Shown here: positions 46,336-54,391 of the stretch, piece by piece
Layout: the number at the start of each line of letters is the position of its first letter
Numbering within the stretch: the first letter of the stretch is position 1
Source of the DNA: G965267605 sp965267605
GTDB lineage: Bacteria > Bacteroidota > Bacteroidia > Flavobacteriales_E > Vicingaceae
Length of the DNA stretch: 64,000 nt
Assembly: GCA_965267605.1 (NCBI GenBank)
Contig: OZ254088.1
Coordinates: 372,001 to 436,000, forward strand
Direction: 5' to 3'
Notes under the pieces: generated by a model
The model's input: the letters and a program-made list of their open reading frames with translations, nothing else
Databases searched by the model: none
What the model was told of the DNA's origin: nothing
Translations under genes and position numbers: made by a program

Positions 46336-47193
46336 ACGATCCTTCAGGTATTGTAGTTCATCCCTTTTTTCTATATGCCCAAGCTTGTCGTAAGAGTTGA
46401 CGAGGTTGTTGATGCAACGTTCAATGATGTCTGCATTGGTGCAAGGGAGGTAGAATATTTCATCCACCTGTAAGTTCAGTTGTTTTAAAAACTTAGCGAT
46501 CTCTACATCTGAAAACACAAAGCCTTTGGAGAATGCATTGATGTAGAACAACACATCTTCCTTTTCTATCTTATCCTTGAAGATCACTTTAGAGGCGGTA
46601 ACATAGGCCATTACAAAGTGCTGCGGTAGATTAACACCCATTACGGGTATGTTCAGTCGTTCACAAATGATCAGGTATACAATAGAAAGGGAAATGGGAT
46701 TGCCTTTCTTGGAACTTACTACATCATTGATGTAAGTGTTTTGAGGCGCGTGGTAATTCGTCTTATTACCCGAGAGCCCGTGTATATCAAAGATGATTCG
46801 GTTCACCACTCGAATCTTTTCCAGAGCGGTTAGGTTATCGTTAATCTCCAACCAAACATCTTGCGTGATCTGATCCAGAAAGTCCAGAATAGGCTGTTCG
46901 TCCAGATCCGGATATTGATATTTGGCAAGAATGAGGCAGCCCTGTAGCAAATCCTGCTCCTCGGTAGCTTTCCATTCGGTAAGCGCTGTTACGATATCCT
47001 GGAACTGTATGTCATGAATGATCTGCTCAATGCGTTCCTGCATCACGCTGTCGAAGGAGTTCTCCCAGGCATGTTCCAACGAGGGAATTACAGTGCCTCC
47101 TAGTGCAAGTATCTGTTCTTTGACGTCCTGATAAATGGTCTCGTCCGGATCATCAAGTAAACTGATCAAAGCATCTATCTTCGAATCATTCAT
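46294..47193 (-). CDS. SirB1/transglutaminase-like family protein
   Basis: 299 aa. The N-terminal helical part (LISLLDDPDETIYQDVKEQILALG) is HEAT-like. The Transglut_core2 (SirB1/YchA) segment follows: NYHAPQNTYINDVVSSKKGNPISLSIVYLIICERLNIPV, spanning about residues 145-183, and VNLPQHFVMAY. The catalytic Cys of true transglutaminases is not evident. The function of the family is unknown. It overlaps the sugar transferase gene by 42 bases at the 3' end. Confidence 0.85.
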   Translation of the reverse strand: MNDSKIDALISLLDDPDETIYQDVKEQILALGGTVIPSLEHAWENSFDSVMQERIEQIIHDIQFQDIVTALTEWKATEEQDLLQGCLILAKYQYPDLDEQPILDFLDQITQDVWLEINDNLTALEKIRVVNRIIFDIHGLSGNKTNYHAPQNTYINDVVSSKKGNPISLSIVYLIICERLNIPVMGVNLPQHFVMAYVTASKVIFKDKIEKEDVLFYINAFSKGFVFSDVEIAKFLKQLNLQVDEIFYLPCTNADIIERCINNLVNSYDKLGHIEKRDELQYLKDRLSKDSEDSPEDDA

Positions 47194-47259
47194 GAGCGTA
47201 AAGATACGCTTGAACAGCCTATGTTTCTGGGAGTGGTGCCGTTGGAATTGCCAACAGCG

Positions 47260-48126
47260 TCATGTTAATCGATCCAGGGTATGGTCAATCAGGCGGTCGA
47301 CACTTTTCTGGTAATCTGTACTAAAAGACTTCGCAACCCGGTTGGCAATAACCGTACAAACCGTTGCGCAGTTATGGCCCAACATTCCTCCTAAACCGTA
47401 GAGCGCAGACGTCTCCATTTCAAAATTCAACAGCGACATACCCTCAAATTCGAAATTGCTTAATCTTTCTTCAATGCTAGGTATAACTGTAGCTCCACGT
47501 AACTGTCTGCCTTGAGGAGCATAGAAACCCGGAGCTGTTGCCGTTAAGCCAACAAGGCAGCTATCGCTAAGCTTATTGATCAACGCGGTATTTCCATTGG
47601 CCGTATACAGTGGTATTTGTGTTGCAGGCCAATCCGTGTGGGCGTAGAATGCATCCAATAACGCTTCCTGTTCCTTTGAGTGCTGAATACCGTAGAATTG
47701 CATAAGGTTGTCGAATCCAATGACCTTGTCCGTAACTACCCACTGGTCGCCTACCGCAGAAGGGTGAATTCCGCCACATGTTCCGATCCTTACAATGTTG
47801 AGGTTTACTTTTTCCTCTTTAACCTCCTTGGTTTGGAGGTCAATGTTGAACACAGCGTCAAGTTCGTTAAGGAAGATCTCAATGTTATCAGGACCCATGC
47901 CTGTACTGATCACACTGATACGTTTGCCTCTGTAGGCACCTGTATGCGTGAGGTACTCCCTGTTTTGCTTTTCGATTTCAATGCTGTCAAATCTGCTCGA
48001 AACCTTACGTACTCTTGCCGGATCACCAACGATGATGACGGTCTCAGCAACCTCTCCCGGCAAGAGGTTAAGGTGATAGACGGCACCATCTTTATTCAGT
48101 ACAAGTTCGCTTTCTGCAAATGGCAT
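47260..48126 (-). CDS. Nucleoside phosphorylase (PNP/UDP family)
   Basis: 288 aa from ATG 48126; an upstream ATG at 48183 would overlap the divergent stress-protein gene. Motifs are VIIVGDPARVRKVS (phosphate loop), STGMGPDNIEIFLNELDAV, IGTCGGIHPSAVGDQ and FEMETSALYGLGGMLGH (ribose site). It resembles uridine phosphorylase-type enzymes of Bacteroidota; uridine or purine specificity cannot be fixed by eye. Confidence 0.9.
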   Translation of the reverse strand: MPFAESELVLNKDGAVYHLNLLPGEVAETVIIVGDPARVRKVSSRFDSIEIEKQNREYLTHTGAYRGKRISVISTGMGPDNIEIFLNELDAVFNIDLQTKEVKEEKVNLNIVRIGTCGGIHPSAVGDQWVVTDKVIGFDNLMQFYGIQHSKEQEALLDAFYAHTDWPATQIPLYTANGNTALINKLSDSCLVGLTATAPGFYAPQGRQLRGATVIPSIEERLSNFEFEGMSLLNFEMETSALYGLGGMLGHNCATVCTVIANRVAKSFSTDYQKSVDRLIDHTLDRLT

Positions 48127-48135
48127 TTTCCTTAT

Positions 48136-48143
48136 TACTTTTG
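48136..48143 (+). promoter_or_regulatory. Candidate promoter of the universal stress protein gene
   Basis: TACTTTTG followed by C matches TAnnTTTG, the Bacteroidota -7 element, 20 bases before the ATG. A partial -33 (TTTC, 48111-48114) sits 21 bases upstream. Confidence 0.45.
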
Positions 48144-48163
48144 CGGAAGAATCAACACAAAGG

Positions 48164-49024
48164 ATGATGTCCAAATCTAGCAAAATATTAGTGCCAACAG
48201 ACTTTTCAGAGCGTTCTGAGCATGCAATTCAGCAAGGCGTAAACCTCGCCAGGATTATGGAAGCTGAGGTAATCCTGGCACACGTTGTAGAGGAAAGCGC
48301 GATGTCATTTCTGTTTGGCAGTGTTGATGTGCAGGACTTGAAGCAGTCTGTTAAGACCAAGCTTGAAGCACAAGCGGAGAAGATTACGGCAGATTCAAGT
48401 TTACCTGCCAGTGTGCGGATTCGTTCTGGGAAACCATATAAGAAGTTGGTAGAGATTATCAGTGAAGAAGGGATTGATCTCGTAGTTATGGGCATGAATA
48501 ACACGGAAGGTGTTGGAGGGTTTATTGGTTCCACGGCCGCACGCCTTATCAAGACATCACCCTGCCCGGTAGTTACCATCAATAGCGATGTACATAAACA
48601 GGGATGTCATAGAATTGTTATTCCGCTTGATCTGTCAAAAGAAACAACAGAAAAGGTAGAGGCAGCTATATCTACCGCTCAGAGATACAACGCAGAGGTA
48701 AACATTGTATCGGTTATTGAGGGTAGTGAAGGATTTGAATTTGAAGCGCTTTCTAACCTTATGCGGAACGAACTGGAAAAGTTCAGGAAGAATGAAATAG
48801 CAGCTACAGCTGAGTTCGTTCAAATCATCAAAAGTGAAGACACGGTTGCAGCGGCAATCAATGCCTACGCTAAAAAGATTGATGCTGACCTGATCATCAT
48901 TATGACACAACAAGAGCAGGGCATCAAGGAACTATTTATTGGTTCCGCTGCCCGTGAACTGATCAGAAGTTCTGAAATACCCGTTATGAGCGTTCAGCCT
49001 GCCAACGTGCCCGCTAAGGCGTAG
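48164..49024 (+). CDS. Tandem universal stress protein (UspA family)
   Basis: 286 aa with two Usp domains. The first (1-142) has ILVPTDFSERSEHAI, VVMGMNNTEG and GSTAARLIKTSPCPVV, the nucleotide-binding G-2x-G-9x-G-(S/T) type signature. The second (150-280) has RIVIPLDLSKETTEK and GSAARELIRSSEIPVM. Probably binds ATP and acts in stress survival. ATG 48167 is an equal alternative start. Tail overlaps the DUF4197 gene by 11 bases. Confidence 0.92.
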   Translation: MMSKSSKILVPTDFSERSEHAIQQGVNLARIMEAEVILAHVVEESAMSFLFGSVDVQDLKQSVKTKLEAQAEKITADSSLPASVRIRSGKPYKKLVEIISEEGIDLVVMGMNNTEGVGGFIGSTAARLIKTSPCPVVTINSDVHKQGCHRIVIPLDLSKETTEKVEAAISTAQRYNAEVNIVSVIEGSEGFEFEALSNLMRNELEKFRKNEIAATAEFVQIIKSEDTVAAAINAYAKKIDADLIIIMTQQEQGIKELFIGSAARELIRSSEIPVMSVQPANVPAKA

Positions 49025-49742
49025 TTGCTTCTTTAGAGCCGAACACCCGTTTAAGAATATCTGTTACCCTCGCTATAGGATCCTTTCGAATCTTCTTTTC
49101 CTCAATCTCAATCAGTTTGAACAGGCCTTCAACCGCACGATCTGTGATGTAGCCGTTCAGGTCTGGGTTCTTTTTCTCCACGAAAGGAATCTTGTTGTAA
49201 GTGGTAATAACAGGATTCCAGTACTTCGTAAGGCTTACCTTTTCGGTTGCCGATTCTACTACCGGACGAAACTTACCTTTCAGTTTGGACGTTGTTTTGT
49301 CTCTGAGGTATTGGGTAGCCGCGTTTTCTTCCCCTTTCAGGATAGCAAACCCATCTGCAATAGTCATTTCTTTTACCGCACCTACGAAAATGTCTGCAGC
49401 CCCTTTCGCTGCTTCTTCCGCAGCCCTGTTCATCGTTTCCTCAAACTTCTGTACCTGGCTTTCTATGCCCAGGTCTGTAACCTTTTCCTTTACCTTCTGT
49501 GCTTCAGGTGGAAATGGAATCTTGATAAGATCGTTTTTCCAGAAGCCGTCTACTTTAGAAGCACTCCGAGCAGAATTGTTTGTGCCAACAGTAAGCGCTT
49601 CTTTCAAACCAGCAATCACTTCACTGTTCGTTAATGGCTTTTCACCGCCTGGTGTTTTAAGCACGTCACCTGCTACTTTCTGAAGTTCATGGCAACTTCC
49701 CATAATACAGGGAATGGCCATTACTACGATAAACTTGTTCAT
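49014..49742 (-). CDS. DUF4197 family lipoprotein
   Basis: 242 aa with a short lipoprotein signal (IMGSC). The body matches DUF4197: LTNSEVIAGLKEALTVGTNNS, DLIKIPFPPEAQKVK, NRAAEEAAKGAADIFVGAVKEMT, ATQYLRDKT and a C-terminal LNGYITDRAVEGLFKLIEIEEKKIR. No known function; mostly helical. Stands alone, convergent with the stress-protein gene and divergent from cinA. Confidence 0.9.
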   Translation of the reverse strand: MNKFIVVMAIPCIMGSCHELQKVAGDVLKTPGGEKPLTNSEVIAGLKEALTVGTNNSARSASKVDGFWKNDLIKIPFPPEAQKVKEKVTDLGIESQVQKFEETMNRAAEEAAKGAADIFVGAVKEMTIADGFAILKGEENAATQYLRDKTTSKLKGKFRPVVESATEKVSLTKYWNPVITTYNKIPFVEKKNPDLNGYITDRAVEGLFKLIEIEEKKIRKDPIARVTDILKRVFGSKEATTP

Positions 49743-49813
49743 GTCAATTTTTCTAAATGAAATATCAAATTCTTTGCCAACTTTAAGTTCTAAAGCGAAA
49801 GCAGACTAATTTA

Positions 49814-51055
49814 ATGAAAGCAGAGATCATAACAATTGGTGACGAGTTGCTCATCGGGCAAACAATTGACACGAACTCTGCTTGGATTGCTGAAGAGCTT
49901 TACGGAATTGGCATAACCATCCACAGAATCAACTCCATTCAGGATACCCCGGAAGAAATTGTTCGGGCATTAGATGAATCGTTGGAGAGGTCGAATCTGA
50001 TATTGATGACCGGTGGATTAGGTCCTACACTGGATGATATCACCAAGTCAACATTGGCATCCTACTTTAATACAACACTTGAGCTGAACAATGATGTTCT
50101 GGCTAAGATAGAAGCTTATTTCTCTTCTGTCGGACGGCCAATGTTGCAGGTTAATATCGATCAGGCCAAGTTGCCTGCGGAGGCGGTGATCGTTCCAAAT
50201 GAATTAGGTACGGCCTCTGGTATGTGGTTTAAACAGGGTGAGTGCGATATTATTTCAATGCCGGGCGTACCCTACGAAATGAAGGGTATGATGATGGAAA
50301 CCATTATTCCTGCGATCAGTGAGAAATACCAGCTTCCGGAGCTAAAGAAGACTACCGTGATGGTACAAGGCCTGGGTGAATCGTTCATTGCAGAACGGGT
50401 GCAAGAGTGGGAGACTTCGCTTGCTTCTGAGGGATTAAAACTGGCATACCTGCCTTCACCTGGCTTGGTAAGAATGCGAATTACAGGTAATGGCAGTGAA
50501 CATTCTCAAGAGATGATCGAGCAAAAAGCTGAGGACTTAATGACGCTGCTACCATCGTATGCTTATAGCAAGAGAGAAGAGTCGCTTGAGGCTGTAATTG
50601 GTAAGCTACTGTTGGAGAAGAAGCAGTCGGTGGCGGTTGCTGAGAGCTGTACAGGGGGCTACGTAGGGCATTTAATAACTTCGGTTTCAGGTAGTTCCGC
50701 TTATTTCGCTGGAGGCATTATTTCATATTCCAACGAAGTAAAGGAACAACAACTGGGCGTGAGTTCAGAAGCTTTGAATGCAGTTGGGGCCGTTAGTGAG
50801 GAGGTGGTACTGCAGATGGCCAGCGGGGTGAAGGATAAGTTGGGAACGGATTACGGTGTGGCGATCAGTGGGATTGCCGGTCCTGATGGAGGAACAGAGG
50901 AGAAGCCAGTAGGTACCGTTTGGATAGCTGTGGCTGGTCCCAAAGCAACGGTATCTAAGGTGTTCAGCTTTGGTAACAACAGGGAACGAAACATTAGGAA
51001 AAGTGCGCTTACCGCGCTAAATATGCTACGCAAAGAAATATTGGGCCTTGCTTGA
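49814..51055 (+). CDS. cinA: CinA: nicotinamide-nucleotide amidohydrolase / ADP-ribose pyrophosphatase-type fusion
   Basis: 413 aa. The N-terminal molybdopterin-binding-like (COG1058) domain has EIITIGDELLIGQTIDTNSAWIA (residues 4-26) and MTGGLGPTLDDITK. The C-terminal CinA amidohydrolase domain (from about 255) has VAVAESCTGGYVGHLITSVSGSSAYF (about 276-301) and SGIAGPDGGTEEKPVGTVW. It recycles nicotinamide mononucleotide. The stop lies about 50 bases before the rpmB start. Confidence 0.95.
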   Translation: MKAEIITIGDELLIGQTIDTNSAWIAEELYGIGITIHRINSIQDTPEEIVRALDESLERSNLILMTGGLGPTLDDITKSTLASYFNTTLELNNDVLAKIEAYFSSVGRPMLQVNIDQAKLPAEAVIVPNELGTASGMWFKQGECDIISMPGVPYEMKGMMMETIIPAISEKYQLPELKKTTVMVQGLGESFIAERVQEWETSLASEGLKLAYLPSPGLVRMRITGNGSEHSQEMIEQKAEDLMTLLPSYAYSKREESLEAVIGKLLLEKKQSVAVAESCTGGYVGHLITSVSGSSAYFAGGIISYSNEVKEQQLGVSSEALNAVGAVSEEVVLQMASGVKDKLGTDYGVAISGIAGPDGGTEEKPVGTVWIAVAGPKATVSKVFSFGNNRERNIRKSALTALNMLRKEILGLA

Positions 51056-51102
51056 TGGTTAAACCAATATTTGCGTTATTTGCAAGCCCAAATTCTACGG
51101 AC

Positions 51103-51336
51103 ATGTCAAAGATTTGTCAAATAACAGGGAAGAAGGTAATTGTTGGAAACAACGTTTCTCACTCTAAGAGGAGAACGAAGAGAACGTTTAAGCCAAACAT
51201 TCAAAAGAAGAAATTCTACATTCCCGAAGAAGACACATGGGTAACCCTTAAAGTGTCTGCTGCTGGTATCCGTACCATCAATAAGGTAGGTGTTAGCAAG
51301 GCTATTAAGGACGCGAAAGCGAAAGGTTACCTATAA
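51103..51336 (+). CDS. rpmB: 50S ribosomal protein L28
   Basis: 78 aa, starting at ATG 51103 (MSKICQITGKK); the frame is open further upstream but the family begins here. ITGKKVIVGNNVSHSKRRTKRTFKPN is the L28 core, spread over residues 8-33, and KVSAAGIRTINKVGVSKA the C-terminal motif. No zinc Cys pairs. Followed by a strong terminator. Confidence 0.96.
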   Translation: MSKICQITGKKVIVGNNVSHSKRRTKRTFKPNIQKKKFYIPEEDTWVTLKVSAAGIRTINKVGVSKAIKDAKAKGYL

Positions 51337-51355
51337 ACGTACCCAACTTTGGTAT

Positions 51356-51387
51356 AAACGTTGCTACATTAGTGGCAACGTTTTTTT
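51356..51387 (+). terminator. Intrinsic terminator after rpmB, abutting the next start codon
   Basis: Stem AAACGTTGC / GCAACGTTT with a 10-base loop and a run of seven T (51381-51387). The ATG of the M24 peptidase follows at once at 51388, leaving no room for an ordinary leader after the hairpin. Confidence 0.85.
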
Positions 51388-52815
51388 ATGCACAAATTTC
51401 TAGTCATACTCATGTTGGGCGGATTTCTGGCCGTCCATGCACAAGAACCGGAGATCAAAGTTGAACAGGATAAGCATGTTCAACGGTACAGGTATGAAAA
51501 AGACTTGTTAAGCACGGAATTTCATGCACAGCGTAGGCAGCAGCTACGAGAAGCCTTGCCTGACAATGGTGTAGCCATCTTGTTTGCTAACCCTGTGCGC
51601 AATAGGTCGAATGATGTGGATTACGAGTATCATCAGGATCCAAATTTTTATTACCTGACTGGGTTCCGCGAGCCCCATTCGGTAGTGGTGATCTTCAAAG
51701 ATGTAATGCAGTTTGACTCTATCTCCACCAACGAGATCATCTTCGTGCAAGACCGGGATCCTGACGCGGAAATTTGGAATGGAAGGAGATTGGGCGTTAA
51801 ATCGGCATCTAAAGTATTGGGCATCAAAACAGTAAAGTCCAATACGGACTTCGCAAAGTTTGACCTGAACCTTGACAAGTTCGATAAGGTTTGGTACCTA
51901 AGACCTCAGAAAGACGTTCGTGACAATATTCGAAGCACACACGATCTGTTCTCGCTCATGGCCACTCTCGATCAGAAGATCAAACCCCTGGGTAAGAAGG
52001 CAAGTGGATCAGCATTATGGGGCAAGCTTGCGGTATTAAGACAAGACAAACAAAGAGAAGAATTAATGTTGATGCGCAAGGCGATTGACATGACTTGCGA
52101 AGCGCAGCACGAGTTAATGAAGGCATTGAAACCAGGAATGGCCGAGTATCAGGCCGAAGCAATAGTGGAGTACGTTTTTAAGAAAAATGGGGCTGAGCAT
52201 CCGGGATTCCCTTCTATACTTGGAGGTGGGGAAAACAGCTGTGTGTTGCACTATACTTCCAATAGAAAGCCGCTCGAGGGAGGTAATCTGCTGGTGTCTG
52301 ATATAGGTGCAGAATACCACGGTTATACAGCTGATGTTACGCGAACACTTCCCGTTGACGGTACTTTCTCGAAGGAGGAAAAGATCATTTACAATTTGGT
52401 CTATGAAGCTCAGAAAGCTGGGATAGAAGCCTGTAAACCCGGAGCCAGGTTCTGGGACCCTGATACGAAAGCGAAGGCGGTAATTGGGGCAGGCCTGAAG
52501 AAACTGGGAATCATTAAGAATGAATTCCAGGTAAGGAAGTACTTCATGCATGGAACCTCACACTACCTGGGGTTGGATGTTCACGATGCAGGGGTATACA
52601 CAGATTTGAAAGCGGGTGAGGTAATTACAGTTGAACCTGGAATCTATATTCCGGAGGGTTCTGATTGCGATCCAAAGTGGTGGAACATTGGGGTTAGAAT
52701 TGAAGATGATGTGTTGATTGTGGAGAATGGCTGTGAGGTGTTGAGTGATTGTGTTCCGAAGACCATCGAGGAGATCGAAGCGATCATGAAAGAGTCGAGC
52801 AAGTTCGCTGACTAG
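51388..52815 (+). CDS. Secreted aminopeptidase P family (M24) metallopeptidase
   Basis: 475 aa. Signal peptide (cut after VHAQ), an N-terminal aminopeptidase P domain (about 40-200; LPDNGVAILFANPVRNRSND), then the pita-bread M24 domain with metal ligands in LVSDIGAEYHGYTADVTRT, MHGTSHYLGLDVHDAG, ITVEPGIYIP and VRIEDDVLI. It removes N-terminal residues before proline. The signal peptide places it outside the cytoplasm, where it may help peptide use. Confidence 0.93.
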   Translation: MHKFLVILMLGGFLAVHAQEPEIKVEQDKHVQRYRYEKDLLSTEFHAQRRQQLREALPDNGVAILFANPVRNRSNDVDYEYHQDPNFYYLTGFREPHSVVVIFKDVMQFDSISTNEIIFVQDRDPDAEIWNGRRLGVKSASKVLGIKTVKSNTDFAKFDLNLDKFDKVWYLRPQKDVRDNIRSTHDLFSLMATLDQKIKPLGKKASGSALWGKLAVLRQDKQREELMLMRKAIDMTCEAQHELMKALKPGMAEYQAEAIVEYVFKKNGAEHPGFPSILGGGENSCVLHYTSNRKPLEGGNLLVSDIGAEYHGYTADVTRTLPVDGTFSKEEKIIYNLVYEAQKAGIEACKPGARFWDPDTKAKAVIGAGLKKLGIIKNEFQVRKYFMHGTSHYLGLDVHDAGVYTDLKAGEVITVEPGIYIPEGSDCDPKWWNIGVRIEDDVLIVENGCEVLSDCVPKTIEEIEAIMKESSKFAD

Positions 52816-52830
52816 AGCCTATTCACGCGA

Positions 52831-53205
52831 TCAATTGAACCACCCCGCAAACCCTGCGGAAAAGAGCAACGTTACCAGGCTGGAGAATACAATTCCACAG
52901 ATGAACATGGTCCAGCGCAACCAGGTAAATGGTTTGTCGATTTTCAGATAGTGAAAGGAAAGTGCTTCGAGCATGAATCCGGAGCAATACATGACGTTGG
53001 CCCCCAATCCCCAAAAGATACTTCCAACCAGAAACAGCAATAGCGTAAGTCCCATAGATCCCATGGCGAATGCTGCAGGGAGTATCCCACAAACACCAAC
53101 AATGATATTGAACCATAGGCGTTTCTTTTCCCACCAGCGAATACTGTCTTCTAATGGCCCCTTGACTATCTGCTGGAGACCTTCATCCAAAATATCTGTG
53201 GTCAT
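52831..53205 (-). CDS. Small membrane protein, unknown function
   Basis: 124 aa with hydrophobic helices at about 32-50, 52-70 and 98-120. The N-terminal 30 residues are charged and helical. No family recognised. It lies 7 bp after the next gene upstream on the same strand (53213-53734), so the two are probably co-transcribed. Confidence 0.65.
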   Translation of the reverse strand: MTTDILDEGLQQIVKGPLEDSIRWWEKKRLWFNIIVGVCGILPAAFAMGSMGLTLLLFLVGSIFWGLGANVMYCSGFMLEALSFHYLKIDKPFTWLRWTMFICGIVFSSLVTLLFSAGFAGWFN

Positions 53206-53212
53206 ACTTATT

Positions 53213-53734
53213 CTATTGGGTCACGATGGACCATTTACGTGTGAAGTTGTAATACTTCCTATCGTTGGTGAGCTTTCCAATAGTGTAGAAAACCAAGCTA
53301 GATGCTGTTCCAGCAACGAAGAGATATCCTGATCCTCCATAAAGCCCAATGAGTGCCACAGCTACACTTACACCCAAGCCTGACGAAAGGAACGTTCTCC
53401 CAACTTTCTTTCTTCGCCTGTCACACTTCACCAGATCATTGCTTTTGCAGTACTCCAGTTCTGTGATCAGATCGAATGCAATGTGCTGCAAAGAATCGCG
53501 CATCACACCGCCCTTCATATACTGAGCGTTGATGACCATAGTTGAATCCGTAAGTCTTACAACGTATCCTGAATGGCGCTTGTAGCTGGTTGCAATATTG
53601 AGGATCCGATGAATCTCAAGGGTCTTTTGACGTGAGCCACTCTGTTTTTGAATAAGCAACTCACTTTGACCTACAGATAGTTGAGTCAACGCCAGAAGTC
53701 CAACCATAAGGGTTGTTCGTAGGAGAAAACGCAT
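53213..53734 (-). CDS. Secreted/membrane protein, unknown function
   Basis: 173 aa with a signal peptide (cut near SVGQ). The central part (YVVRLTDSTMVIN, FDLITELEYCK) resembles short beta-rich domains seen in Bacteroidota membrane proteins, and two hydrophobic segments lie at about 120-152. No family recognised. It follows the YiiX-type gene by 7 bp, in a row of three genes on this strand. Confidence 0.65.
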   Translation of the reverse strand: MRFLLRTTLMVGLLALTQLSVGQSELLIQKQSGSRQKTLEIHRILNIATSYKRHSGYVVRLTDSTMVINAQYMKGGVMRDSLQHIAFDLITELEYCKSNDLVKCDRRRKKVGRTFLSSGLGVSVAVALIGLYGGSGYLFVAGTASSLVFYTIGKLTNDRKYYNFTRKWSIVTQ

Positions 53735-53741
53735 TTAGCAA

Positions 53742-54365
53742 TCAGTTTTGTGCAACTGTGGATAGTAGTTTGCAATCAAAGATAGCACCCGGAGAAATAA
53801 CTTTCTCATTGAGTGGTATGTTGTTGCCATATCGCTCTTTGAGTTTTTTCTTAACGATGGGGTGGGTAAGGTCGAAGTCCTTCAGTGCTTGAAGCTTTCC
53901 GACTTCAATGCCGGCTCCTTGCTTGTATATCTTCCATACCAGCTCGGAACAGTAAATCTTATCGTCTGACCAACCGAAGTGAATGTCGTAGTTCTTTTTC
54001 AGATGCTTATTTCCAACTGCCCGCATCCGCTCAACAGCAGCTTTGGTCAGTCGTGTTTGGTCCTTAAGCCGTTTTACTACATAATGTCCATCATCGCCAT
54101 GTTTGATCCAGGAACTGAGCTTTGTATACTTTACCGGCTGAACGGCCTCGTATACCATCCATTCTCCCGCGTGTTTAAAGAGTATGCCTACGTGACTATA
54201 CTTGGAATGTGTGGCCAATTGTACTGCCAGACTCTGCCCGGATGTGCTGCTTTGAAAGATGATGTCACCCTCGTGAAGTTTTGATGTAAGTGACTTGCTC
54301 TGGCCATAGTAATTGCACGAAAGCAATAAGGTCGCTAACAGTAGGGTCAGTAAACGTGTGCTCAT
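53742..54365 (-). CDS. YiiX/YebB-like NlpC/P60-fold cysteine hydrolase
   Basis: 207 aa from ATG 54365, which opens a lipoprotein-type signal (LLLSC); a longer frame from 54422 would run into the sulfatase gene. Motifs are GDIIFQSS, HSKYSHVGILFKHAG (catalytic His), VYEAVQPVKYT and KIYCSELVWKIY (catalytic Cys). The permuted order, with His before Cys, is that of the YiiX group. Probable periplasmic peptidase or amidase; substrate unknown. Confidence 0.87.
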   Translation of the reverse strand: MSTRLLTLLLATLLLSCNYYGQSKSLTSKLHEGDIIFQSSTSGQSLAVQLATHSKYSHVGILFKHAGEWMVYEAVQPVKYTKLSSWIKHGDDGHYVVKRLKDQTRLTKAAVERMRAVGNKHLKKNYDIHFGWSDDKIYCSELVWKIYKQGAGIEVGKLQALKDFDLTHPIVKKKLKERYGNNIPLNEKVISPGAIFDCKLLSTVAQN

Positions 54366-54391
54366 AATATTAGCAACGTGAAAAATGGGTT

